Under the pieces are notes generated by a model. It was not told the DNA's origin, searched no databases, and was given only the letters and a program-made list of their open reading frames with translations. Below are positions 6,864 through 16,200 of a stretch of 23,609 nt of DNA, in pieces. Origin of the DNA: a virus; IMG/VR virus record IMGVR_UViG_3300042691_047966, positions 1 through 23,609 of that record. The stretch is one strand, 5' to 3'. Numbering within the stretch: position 1 is the stretch's first letter; the number at the start of each line of letters is the position of its first letter. The translations under genes were made by a program, and so were the position numbers.

Positions 6864-8582
6864 ATGGCAGAAATTTTATTATCCCCAGGTGTCTTATCTA
6901 GAGAGATAGATTCCTCATTTATAGCAGAGCAGCCACCTCAAATTGGTGCCGCTATTGTAGGTCCAACAGTTTTTGGACCTGTTGGTATTCCTGTGACTGT
7001 TACTTCTTACACCGACTATGTTAATCGTTTTGGTGAAACTGAAGTTATAGCTGGTACAGGATCATTTTCTTATTTCACTTCTATTGCAGCTTATAATTAT
7101 TTCCAAAATGGAGGTGAAACATTATTAGTAACTCGTGTAGTATCAGGAACTTATGGTCCTGCTAGTGCTTCAGTTTATGGCCAAGATAGTGCTACAACAG
7201 TATTTAATGTGTTCACTATTTCTGAAGGTGCTATGATGAATAACCAATTATCTTATGGTGCTAATGGATCTTTAAATTCAGGTTCAGTTAATAATATCCG
7301 TATTCAAATTGTATCACCAAATACTCAATCAGGTACATTTAACTTATATGTTCGTAGAGGTAATGATGATAATAATAACCCAGCTATTTTAGAAACATTT
7401 ACTGGATTATCAATGGACCCATTAGATGATAACTATGTAGCTAAAAGAATTGGTGATTATCAATTTACACAAGTTGTTGTAGATGGTGAAGATTCATTAC
7501 AAATTACTGGTACTTATCCTAATAAATCAAGATACATTAGAATTGGTACAGTATCTAAACCAACTCCTCAATATTTAGTAGGTGGCACCCCAGTAGCTGC
7601 TTATACTAGTTCTATTCCTCTTTTAGTAGCTGAAAGTGGATCATTTGCTGGAGGAAAAGGTTCATTAATAGAAGGTGCTAAATTCTATGATCAAATAACA
7701 CAAAATAATATCCAAGGTGTTGGTCCACAAAGCTACACATCTTCCTTTAATCTATTAAAGAGCGCTAATGATTATCAATTTAATGTGTTAGTAGCTCCTG
7801 GATTAAATTATAACCAACATAAATTAGCATCTTCAGCTAACTTAGCAGGTGTAATTAAAAATACTGAAAATAGAGGAGATAATGTACTTGTGTTAGAATT
7901 AACTAGATATTCTTCTTCAGCTAATGATGTTATAGCTGAAGCTAGTAATATAGATTCTTCATATGTAGCTGCTTATTATCCTTGGGTTCAAACACTTGAC
8001 CCAGCAACTAAGCAATATGTATTCTGCCCACCATCAGTAATGATACCTAGTGTATTTGCTTACAATGATAGCGTAGCTTATCCTTGGTTTGCTCCTGCTG
8101 GTATTAACAGAGGTGGATTAAGCACTGTAATTAGAGCTGCTTCTAAATTATCTCAAACAACTCGTGATAATTTATACCAAGCTAAAGTTAATCCATTAGC
8201 TACATTCCCAGGACAAGGTGTTGTAGTATATGGTCAGAAAACTTTACAAACTAAAGCTTCTGCTCTTGATCGTTTAAATGTTCGTCGCTTGTTAATTCAA
8301 CTTAAGAGACAAATTGGTCAAATTGCTAATACATTAGTATTCCAGCAAAATGATGCTTCAACAAGAAATAGTTTCTTAGCTCAAGTAAATCCATACCTTG
8401 AGTCAGTTCAACAACAACAAGGATTGTACGCGTTTAAAGTTGTAATGGATGATTCTATTAATAATGCATCTGTAATTGACAGAAACGAATTAGTAGGTCA
8501 GATTTACTTACAACCAACTAAGACAGCTGAATTCATTTACTTGAACTTCAATATTACTCCAACAGGTGCTACTTTTGGATAA
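6864..8582 (+). CDS. Contractile tail sheath protein (gp18-like, 572 aa)
   Basis: The N-terminus LLSPGVLSREIDSS, followed by GAAIVGPTVFGPVGIPVTV and a YTDYVNRFG segment, is the classic start of phage tail sheath proteins. The C-terminal domain from about residue 453 has the conserved order VVVYGQKTL, then LDRLNVRRLLIQLKRQI, then a QQNDASTRNSF helix, a cysteine-free VVMDDSINN segment with VIDRN, and a final strand, EFIYLNFNITP. These are hallmarks of the sheath C-terminal domain that forms the inner ring and the interlocking arms. At 572 residues it is somewhat shorter than T4 gp18 (659). The middle is the likely variable protrusion domain. The tube gene follows 48 nt downstream, the usual pairing. 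The sheath surrounds the tube and contracts on infection. The start ATG at 6864 follows an A-rich leader. Confidence 0.95.
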   Translation: MAEILLSPGVLSREIDSSFIAEQPPQIGAAIVGPTVFGPVGIPVTVTSYTDYVNRFGETEVIAGTGSFSYFTSIAAYNYFQNGGETLLVTRVVSGTYGPASASVYGQDSATTVFNVFTISEGAMMNNQLSYGANGSLNSGSVNNIRIQIVSPNTQSGTFNLYVRRGNDDNNNPAILETFTGLSMDPLDDNYVAKRIGDYQFTQVVVDGEDSLQITGTYPNKSRYIRIGTVSKPTPQYLVGGTPVAAYTSSIPLLVAESGSFAGGKGSLIEGAKFYDQITQNNIQGVGPQSYTSSFNLLKSANDYQFNVLVAPGLNYNQHKLASSANLAGVIKNTENRGDNVLVLELTRYSSSANDVIAEASNIDSSYVAAYYPWVQTLDPATKQYVFCPPSVMIPSVFAYNDSVAYPWFAPAGINRGGLSTVIRAASKLSQTTRDNLYQAKVNPLATFPGQGVVVYGQKTLQTKASALDRLNVRRLLIQLKRQIGQIANTLVFQQNDASTRNSFLAQVNPYLESVQQQQGLYAFKVVMDDSINNASVIDRNELVGQIYLQPTKTAEFIYLNFNITPTGATFG

Positions 8583-8593
8583 TAAAAGTTAAC

Positions 8594-8609
8594 TATTTAT
8601 ATATTTATT
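8594..8609 (+). promoter_or_regulatory. Double TATTTAT motif upstream of tail tube
   Basis: TATTTATA at 8594-8601 is followed at once by TATTTATT at 8602-8609, 21 nt before the tube ATG at 8631. The region is also bracketed by GTTAA and TTAAC arms, which may be chance in AT-rich DNA. Confidence 0.4.
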
Positions 8610-8630
8610 AACAAATAAAACTAAAAGAAA

Positions 8631-9119
8631 ATGGCAATTATACCTAATAACGATATGTTTTTCACAGCCTTTGAACCTAAACAGGCTAACCGATTTATCC
8701 TGTATATGTCTGGAGTACCAACATGGATGATCAAAGGAGTAAGCGCGGTAAGCTTAACTCAGGGTGAAGTAATATTAAACCACATTAACATTTTACGTAA
8801 AGTAAAAGGTAAATCAGTTTGGGGTGATGTTACAATGACACTCCATGATCCAATTTCACCTTCAGGTGCTCAAGTAATTATGGACTGGGTTCGTAGGTCA
8901 CATGAATCTGTAACAGGTAGAGATGGTTACTCTGATTTCTATAAAAGAGATTTAACTATTAATGCTCTAGGCCCTGTAGGTGACGTAGTAGCTGAGTGGA
9001 TTCTTAAAGGTGCGTTTGTAAAAGATGCTAACTTTGGTGAATATAACTGGGATACTGAAAATACCGCTATAAACATCACTATGACATTAGCAATTGATTA
9101 CGCAATATTGAATTACTAA
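8631..9119 (+). CDS. Tail tube protein (gp19-like, 162 aa)
   Basis: At 162 residues it has almost exactly the length of T4 gp19 (163). The sequence has the tube-family pattern: an early NRFILYMSGVP strand, a KGVSAVSLTQGEVI segment, KGKSVWGDVTMTLHDPI, then VIMDWVRRSHE, RDLTINALGPVG, and a closing AINITMTLAIDYAIL strand. These make the beta-barrel whose hexamers stack into the tube inside the sheath and through which DNA passes. It lies directly downstream of the sheath and directly upstream of a strong terminator, so sheath and tube can be made in excess over the baseplate genes. The ATG follows an AAAAGAAA leader. The identification is firm. Confidence 0.93.
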   Translation: MAIIPNNDMFFTAFEPKQANRFILYMSGVPTWMIKGVSAVSLTQGEVILNHINILRKVKGKSVWGDVTMTLHDPISPSGAQVIMDWVRRSHESVTGRDGYSDFYKRDLTINALGPVGDVVAEWILKGAFVKDANFGEYNWDTENTAINITMTLAIDYAILNY

Positions 9120-9146
9120 AAGCTAAATTTAATATTTTATAAAAAG

Positions 9147-9179
9147 AGCTCGCAAAAAATGCGAGCTTCTTTTTTTTTT
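9147..9179 (+). terminator. Rho-independent terminator after tail tube
   Basis: AGCTCGCA (9147-9154), a 5-nt A loop and TGCGAGCT (9160-9167) make a perfect 8-bp stem, followed by TTCT and an unbroken T run to 9179. This is the clearest terminator in the window, 28 nt after the tube stop. Confidence 0.93.
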
Positions 9180-9182
9180 ATA

Positions 9183-9190
9183 TATTTATA
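9183..9190 (+). promoter_or_regulatory. TATTTATA motif after the terminator
   Basis: This site lies just downstream of the intrinsic terminator and 35 nt before the chaperone ATG at 9226. Transcription stopped at 9179 must be restarted here, or leak through, for the chaperone and tape measure genes. That makes this the best-placed of the six sites to be a true promoter. Confidence 0.45.
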
Positions 9191-9225
9191 TACAACAAAT
9201 AAAAACGTTATAATAAAAATTATTT

Positions 9226-9960
9226 ATGGAAAACAAGTTCACAATGCCAACAGAAGTTATAGATTTACCATCAAAAGGTTTAGTCTATCCTGAAGAAAGT
9301 CCTCTATCAAGCGGTAAGATTGAAATGAAGTATATGACCGCAAAAGAAGAAGATATTTTAACAAATCAATCCTACATTCAAAAAGGAACAGTATTAGATG
9401 AATTAATTAAATCTCTTATTGTCTCACCAGGTGTAAAATATGAAGATTTAGTAGTAGGTGATAAAAATGCTTTATTAGTAGCTGCTCGTATTTTAGGTTA
9501 TGGTAAAGATTATACCTTTACTTATGACGGTGAAGAACAAACAATTGATTTATCACTTATTGAAAATAAACCACTTGATGAGTCTTTATTTAAAAAAGGC
9601 ATAAATGAATTTTCTTATACTCTTCCTTCAACAGGTGTTAAGATTACTTATAAACTTTTAACAGGTCATGATGAGAAAAAAGTAACAGCTGAATTAGAAG
9701 GTTTAAAGAAAATAAACAAATTTAACTCTCCAGAACTATCAACTCGTCTAAAATATATGATTACTTCTATTAATGGTGATACTGAAGTAGCTTCTATTAG
9801 ATATTTTGTTGATAATATTTTCTTAGCCCGTGACTCTAAAGCTTTTAGAGAACATATAAAGGAGGTACAACCGGATGTTGATTTGACCTTTTTTCCCGAC
9901 GGGAGCGACTCAAAAGTTAATATTCCAGTTGGACTTAGCTTTTTTTGGCCTGACCTCTGA
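9226..9960 (+). CDS. Tail assembly chaperone / T4 gp26-family-like protein (244 aa)
   Basis: The N-terminus VIDLPSKGLVYPEESPLSSG, then KYMTAKEEDILTNQSYIQKG and LDELIKSLIVSPGV, is a pattern I associate with the T4 base plate protein family that includes gp26. The C-terminus IPVGLSFFWPDL is the expected family end. Its position right before the tape measure, with an overlapping short frame behind it, is also the position of the G/GT-type tail assembly chaperones of many tailed phages, which bind the tape measure during tube assembly. Both descriptions may apply; a chaperone role is inferred from context. The gene ends in TGA, unlike nearly all neighbours. A T7 run at 9940-9946, inside the codons for the FFW residues, may allow some ribosomes to shift into the next frame. 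A strong Shine-Dalgarno-like AAAGGAGGT lies inside it at 9858-9866. Confidence 0.78.
   Translation: MENKFTMPTEVIDLPSKGLVYPEESPLSSGKIEMKYMTAKEEDILTNQSYIQKGTVLDELIKSLIVSPGVKYEDLVVGDKNALLVAARILGYGKDYTFTYDGEEQTIDLSLIENKPLDESLFKKGINEFSYTLPSTGVKITYKLLTGHDEKKVTAELEGLKKINKFNSPELSTRLKYMITSINGDTEVASIRYFVDNIFLARDSKAFREHIKEVQPDVDLTFFPDGSDSKVNIPVGLSFFWPDL
9858..9866 (+). promoter_or_regulatory. Internal Shine-Dalgarno-like sequence
   Basis: AAAGGAGGT inside the chaperone gene is followed 8 nt later by ATG at 9875, but that frame (the one used by the 9929-10234 region) stops at TGA after three codons, at 9884-9886. It therefore cannot start the downstream gene directly. It is the only strong Shine-Dalgarno I noticed, in a window whose genes mostly lack one. 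It is too far (over 70 nt) from the T7 run to act like the known dnaX or prfB stimulators. It may simply encode the residues K-E-V. Confidence 0.25.
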
Positions 9961-10234
9961 GATAGTTCCTCAGTATCGGGTTAATTTATTTACACAAATT
10001 CACGAAATAGTTTTTCATGGCCAGGGCGGTTATGACTGGGAAACAGTCTATAACATGCCCATTTGGCTTCGTAAGTTTACTTTCCATAAAATGAAAGCAT
10101 ATTATGAAGAGAAAAATGGTGATAATAATGGTGGTGATTTAGCTTCTCAAACTAAAGCTATTAAAGATGGCAAAATTCAACTACCAGATCAATTTAGAGG
10201 TAAACTAAGTAATAAAACAGCTCCTAAGTATTAA
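9929..10234 (+). CDS. Second chaperone frame, probably expressed by frameshift
   Basis: This frame overlaps the end of the chaperone gene. Its only early start is a TTG at 9929, and its first ATG lies inside the conserved-looking core (YNMPIWLRKF), so independent initiation is doubtful. The core reads IHEIVFHGQGGYDWETVYNM and then PIWLRKFTFHKMKAYYEEK, followed by a polar tail. The compact helical, aromatic-rich core resembles small proteins found next to the gp26-like gene in T4-like phages. In G/GT systems the T part is made as a fusion to G and recruits tube subunits. The frame is open from 9887, so a shift anywhere in 9887-9957 would work; the T7 run is the best site because it keeps the conserved upstream residues. 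An alternative is weak reinitiation at the TTG. Confidence 0.65.
   Translation: MDLAFFGLTSEIVPQYRVNLFTQIHEIVFHGQGGYDWETVYNMPIWLRKFTFHKMKAYYEEKNGDNNGGDLASQTKAIKDGKIQLPDQFRGKLSNKTAPKY
9940..9946 (+). other. Candidate +1/-2 ribosomal frameshift site (T7)
   Basis: The upstream frame reads AGC TTT TTT TGG; the downstream frame reads GCT TTT TTT GGC. Skipping one T (+1) or slipping back two (-2) on the run joins the 244-residue protein at F240 to the second frame, giving a product of about 335 or 336 residues. A -1 slip would hit TGA almost at once (TTG GCC TGA). Confidence 0.5.
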
Positions 10235-10242
10235 TATTTATA
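10235..10242 (+). promoter_or_regulatory. TATTTATA motif upstream of tape measure
   Basis: The motif starts one base after the stop of the second chaperone frame and ends 22 nt before the tape measure ATG. The 30-nt gap contains only A and T apart from one G and one C. Confidence 0.4.
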
Positions 10243-10264
10243 GTATATATTATTATAAAACAAT

Positions 10265-13200
10265 ATGGCATTAGATCCAAAGGACGCTAAAGAATTAAGA
10301 GATATGCTTAAAGAGATAGAACAACTATCTATTAAGCTTAAAGCTAATATTAATACTACTAGTCTTCAAAATGTAGAAGCAAACGCTGATACTATTAAAC
10401 GTTTATTTAAGGATCTTAAAGAAGAATGGAATGAAATAAATCGAGAAACACAAAGTTTTGCTCAAACTATAAGTGATACTGTTAGAGAAATTAGAAAAAC
10501 TGAAAGTGGAGCTAACAATATAGCTAAATCTTTTAGAGTAATAGACAGTGTAGCTGATGATATTCTTAGTCACCAAAAAGGTATATATCAAATGTCAGCT
10601 GATGATGCTGATTTAGCTGTTGTTAAATTAAAATATGGAAAAAAGCGCTTAGAAGATCTTCAAAAACAATATAAACTAGAAGAAGAATTCTTAGAAAAAA
10701 AGAAAAAAGAAAATGATGATTTAGAAGATAAATTAAAAACAGAAATAGAAGATTTAGAGAAAAAAAATAAATTAAATAAAGAAGAAGAAAAGTTATTAAA
10801 AGAAAAAAAAGGACTTCTTAATGAAGTAGTAGATAAAAATAGCAATATACCTAAGCTATTAATTGAAAATAAAGATGCTCATGAACAAGTAAATAAACTT
10901 TTAGGTGAAGAAAATCATAAATATAGAACTCTTGTTGATTATGCTAAACAAATAAGAACAGAACAAGAGAATCTTGAAAAAGCTATAGGCATAACAGGAG
11001 CTGCTTTAGATGGTATAGGTGCTGGTTTTGAAAAAATAGGTTTAGGTTCTTTAGCTGACCGAATAGGTTTAGATAAAGCTAAAAACCGAATGAAAGAATT
11101 TACCCACTACATTACAGATGGGGGTAAAAAAACAGCAGGACTTATAGGTCAATTTAGAATTTTATCTGTTGGAATTGGTTCTTTAGGTAAAAGTATAATG
11201 AAGAATCTAACTGATCCTTTAGTTATGGCTGGTTTAGCTGCTAAAGGGGTTCAAAAAGGTGTAGGTTTAATTAAATTTGGATTTTCATCTGTATTAGGTT
11301 TTGTTAAGAATTTATGGGGCATGGCAGATTCATTTGCTGCTGTGTTTGAAAAATATGCTAAAGCAGGTCAATTTGCTGCCCAAAACTTTAGCGCTGTAGG
11401 CGGACAAGTAAATGCATTAACAGCTGGTTTAAACGCAGCTGCCGCTGCTGATCCTTTTATGAGAGTAGCAGAAGCTGGTCCTGCTCTTAAAGCAATAGTA
11501 GATGGTACTGGGGTAATGCAAACCCAAATGGCTGGCTCTGTAAAAGAAGCTCATGACTTAACATACTGGCTAGGCTACTCAGCAGAAGAAACAGGTAAAC
11601 TTTTCAAATTAGGTGCTTTAAATAATCAATCTGCTAAAGAATCTTTAATTGATATTAGATCTAGAGGAGTATTATTAAATAAAGAACATAAAACAGCTAT
11701 TGATCTTAGAAAAGTAGAACAAACTGCCCTTAAAGCTAGTGCTGCTGTCACTTATAATTTACGTCAAAATCCTAAAGCAATAGCTGACGCTGCTTTCCAT
11801 GCTACTAAGTTAAATATGACTTTAGATGAGATAGCAAGTGCAGCAGAACAAACATTAAACTTTGAATCCTCTATCCAAGATCAGCTAACTTACCAAGCAA
11901 TGTCTGGTAAAGAGATAAACATAGATGCTTATCAACAAGCGGCTTTAAGAGGAGATACAGTTACATCCGCTAAAGAATTAAATAATTTAATAGCTAAACA
12001 TGGTCCTGGGCTTAAAAATAATGTCCTTTTACAAGAAGCATTTGCTAAAAGTGTAGGTATAGGCAAAGATAAGTTACTTGAAGCAATGACAGCTACAGAT
12101 GTAGCTAGACAGTTAGGTGAAGATAGAAATGATGTTGAAAAACAACTTCAAGCACTACAAAGAAAAGGTCTTACTCTAGAAGAAGCTTCTGTTGAATTAT
12201 CTAAAGAAGGCTTATCAGGATCTTTAGCTAAATCAAAACGAGCTGAAGCTATGTCTCGCTCATTAGAAGACTTTAGAGACTATATGGCTACAAAATTATG
12301 GCCATTATTTAAAGCAGTATTCAGCCCAGCTAACATAAAAATGTTTATGTCTGTAATAAGTGGTATGAGACCTGTTTTTGTTGAGTTAGGTAAAGCGATT
12401 ACTGCTTTCTTCTCACCTAAAAGCGCGGGTGCTATGACTGATATTATTAAAAACGATGTTATGCCTGCTATATTAGATATGGCTAAAATGCTTACTGAAG
12501 TAGCGGGCGTTGCAGGCGAAGCTCTTTTTGGTGTTATTAAAGCTTTAGGTCCTATTATTAAAAAAGATATTATCCCTATATTTAAAATGTTAGGAGGTAT
12601 TATTAGAGATTTAGCTCCAACTGTTGGGGTATTGATTAAAGCATTTGCTGGAGGATTAGCTAAAGTTTTTGGTAAAATAGGTGAACATAAAGAAGATATA
12701 AAATCATTTATTGAAACATTAGCTAAAGGTTTAACTAATGTTTTTGGTTTTGTAGCTAACCATTTAAAAGAAATAGCTATAACACTTATTGCTTTTAAAG
12801 GTTTAACAGCTGTCAGGAGTCTTAAATCAGCTATTATGGGATCCCCAGGTAGTTCTGCTATGAGTCCAATGTATGTTAAAAATGTTGGTGTTTCTGGTGG
12901 TGAAGGTGGGTTATTTGATAAAATTAAAGGATTTTTTGGAAAAGGATCAACTGCAGCTGCTACAACAGCAGCTACAACAACAGCAGCTGCTACAACAGCA
13001 GCTACTACTGGGGGTGCAGCAGCACCTTTAGCTTCAACTGTTTCTAAAAATGCGGCGTCTGCTCCTCCTCTTTCCCCTTCAGCTCCCCCTGCTGGAATGA
13101 AATATGATAAAGCTGGTAGATTACAGTATGAAAAAGGAAATGAATTAGGTAAAAAAGGATTTGTTAGTAAAGCAGATGCTGAAAAATTAGGTGTGTCTAG

Positions 13201-16200
13201 AACAGCTACAGCTGGTGGAGCAGCTGCTCCTTTAACACAAACAGCAGCTCCAACATCTTTTGCTGATAAACGAAAAATGGTAGCAGCTCGACAAGCAGCT
13301 GGAGGTGGATTAAGTAGCAAAGCCGCATCTACCACATCTGGAGCAGCAGGTGCTGGAGGTAAATTAGCAAGTACTGGTACAAGTGTTGCTAGCAACGCTG
13401 GAGGAGCAGCTGGCGCTGGAGGAGCTGGAGTATCAAACGCTGGTAAATTTGGGCAAATGGCTGGAGGTATGCTTAAAGGAGCAGCTGCTTTAATAGTATT
13501 AGCTGGTGCTCTATATATAGCAGCTAAAGCATTCCAAGAATTCGCTAAAGTTGAATGGGAAAGTGTAGCTAAAGGTATATTAGTTTTAGGAGGATTAGTA
13601 GGAGCTGCTTATCTTTTAGGTAAAATAAAAAAACCAGTAATGGAAGGAGCAGCTGCTATTGGTATATTAGCTGCCTCATTATATATAGCAGCTAAAAGTA
13701 TCCAAGAATTCGCTAAAGTTAACTTAGAAAATATGGGTAAAGCAGGAATAGCTTTACTAGGATTAACTGGAGCTCTTAAATTAGTATCAAAATCATCAGG
13801 AGATTTAATAAAAGGAGGAGCAGCTGTAGCTCTTTTAGCGGCATCTCTATATATAGCGGCTAAAGGTATCCAAGAATTCGCTGAAGTTAATATTGGAGAT
13901 ATGGTCACAGCAGGTTCTGCTTTATTAGGATTAACAGCTATTCTTAGAATAATATCAAAGTCATCTGGAGATTTAATAAAAGCAGGAGCAGCTATGGCTT
14001 TAGTAGCTGCTTCATTGTATATAGCGGCTAAAGGTATTCAAGAGTTCTCTATGGTTGAACCTGAAGATATGGAAAAAGCAGGTGTTGCTTTATTAGGTTT
14101 AGGAGTGTCAATCATTGGTTTAAGTAAACTTATGGGTAAAGCATCTGGAGATTTAATAAAAGCTGGAGCTGCTATGGCCCTTATGTCCGCTTCATTATAT
14201 ATAACAGCTAAAGCAGTTAAAGAATTTGATGGGATTAAATGGGAGGATATGGGTAAAGCAGGCGCTGCTTTACTAGGTTTATCAGTAGCAGCCATAATTT
14301 TAGGTAAAGCTGGCCCTACAGTTTTAGTTGGATCAGCGGCTATGCTTGTTATGGCTGGTGCTTTATATGTAGTGGCTTTAGCTGTAGATAAATTTGCTGC
14401 TGTTAAATGGGAAGATATGGGTAAAGCAGGTGCTGCTTTAGTAGTCTTAACTGGAGCTGTTATTGGTTTAGGAGCAGCCATGATGTCAGGTATAGGTGCA
14501 TTAGCTATTTTAGCTGGTGTAGCAGCTATGGTTGCTATGGGAGGAGCATTATATGTAGTTGCTGAAGGTATATCAGCGTTACAAAATGCTGTTGGTGGTG
14601 GCAAATTAGATACATTAGGAGCTGATTTAAACAAAGGTCTCACAGCTATAACAGTAGGTCTTGACAATGTAAATTTTGATGATTTAGAAGATAAATTTGA
14701 AGGTTTACAAAGTGCTCTTGATGTATTAGACTTAGATAGTATATTAGCTTTTGCTGAATTAGCTAAAGCAGATTTAGGCAAAGCAGCTTCCAATTTAATG
14801 GAAGGTATGAAAAACCTAACCACTCTTACCCCTGAGGGAGGCGGTGAAGCACCAGATTTTAATAAATTTACAGCTGATTTAACAACTAAATTAAAACCAC
14901 TTGAAGGTGTAAACCGAGCTTTTACCGCTGCTCTTCAAGGTTTAAATGTTACAAAATTAGTAGAACTAAGTAAAGTAAGTGGAAGTGGATTAGTAAACGC
15001 TATAAAAGGAATAGCTCAAGCTATTAAAGAAATAACTACATTTGATTTTGCTGCTGATATTGATAATTGGTTTGATCCTAATGATCTTGAATCTAAATTG
15101 CAAGGATTTATTTGGGTATTCTCAAACTTTAACTCAGCAATAAGTACATTAAATTTTGAAAAACTAAAAGAATTTGGTGAGTCAGCCAAATTCCAATTAT
15201 CAGAAGCAGCTACTAACTTACTGAATGGTGTAAACACAATGGCTGGACTTGAAAAACCAGTAAGTAAAATTAGTGAAGAAGTTAAAGCCTCATTCCGAAC
15301 TTTTGGTCAAATAATATCTTCTTTAGATACTAAATCTCTTGTAGAGTTTGCTTCATTAGCTAATTCTAATTTTGAACTAGCTACTGCTAAGTTTATTAAT
15401 GGTGTTAATTATATAGCTGAACATCTTGGTGCGGCTGCTAAAACAGAAGGTGAAAATATTAAAAAAGCATTTACTGCTTTTAATGAATCTATTGGTGGAT
15501 TAAATGTAGAAAAATCAAACATGCCAGGCGGTTCAGATGGTTTATTAGCTTTTGCTAAACTAGCTGAAGCAGACTTATCTGGGGCAGCTGTGAACCTTGT
15601 AACAGGTATGGATCAATTACAAGTAGCTTTCAAAAATGCTGATGACAGTATAAAATCCTATACATTCCCAGGTGTTAAAGAAGCTTTCACTGCTCTTAAT
15701 AATGTTTTAACAGGTATAGATTTAGAAGCATTTACTAAATTAGCTGATTTAGGTGATAAAGCTGTTAATATGGGTGATGGTGCTACAAATATTAGAAAAG
15801 GATTAGATGCTATAAATATAGCTTTTGACGGATATGATGAGAAAAAAGCTACAGAATTAAAAAATAAATTAGAGCCTGTTTTTAATAAATTAAGTGAAAT
15901 TTTTGGAGGTACTTCTAAATTTGGAGAAGTATTAACTAGTTTAGGAAATCTAGCTAAAGCTGAATTTTCAAAACTTGGAAGTGCGGTTATTGATTTTAAA
16001 AATGGTTTAAATAAACTTGTTGAGTTAGATAAAATAGATATAACTCCTTTTGCTGAAAATGGTAATATAGATAGACTTTTTGAATCATTAAGTAAAATAT
16101 TTAATGTTGAAACTGGTCCTTTAAATATAGATACTTTAATTAAATTTGGAGAAGCAGATTTCTCTAAAATGACAACATCAGTTGGTGGTCTTAAAAAAGG

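Noticed and set aside
8588-8611. An operator-like palindrome (GTTAA ... TTAAC) before the tube gene
   Set aside because: Five-base arms in very AT-rich DNA are easily produced by chance and no second copy was found.
12280-14823. Long minus-strand frames opposite the tape measure gene (up to 371 residues)
   Set aside because: They mirror the Ala-rich repeat region, have no recognisable motifs or leaders, and lie opposite a convincing tape measure protein.
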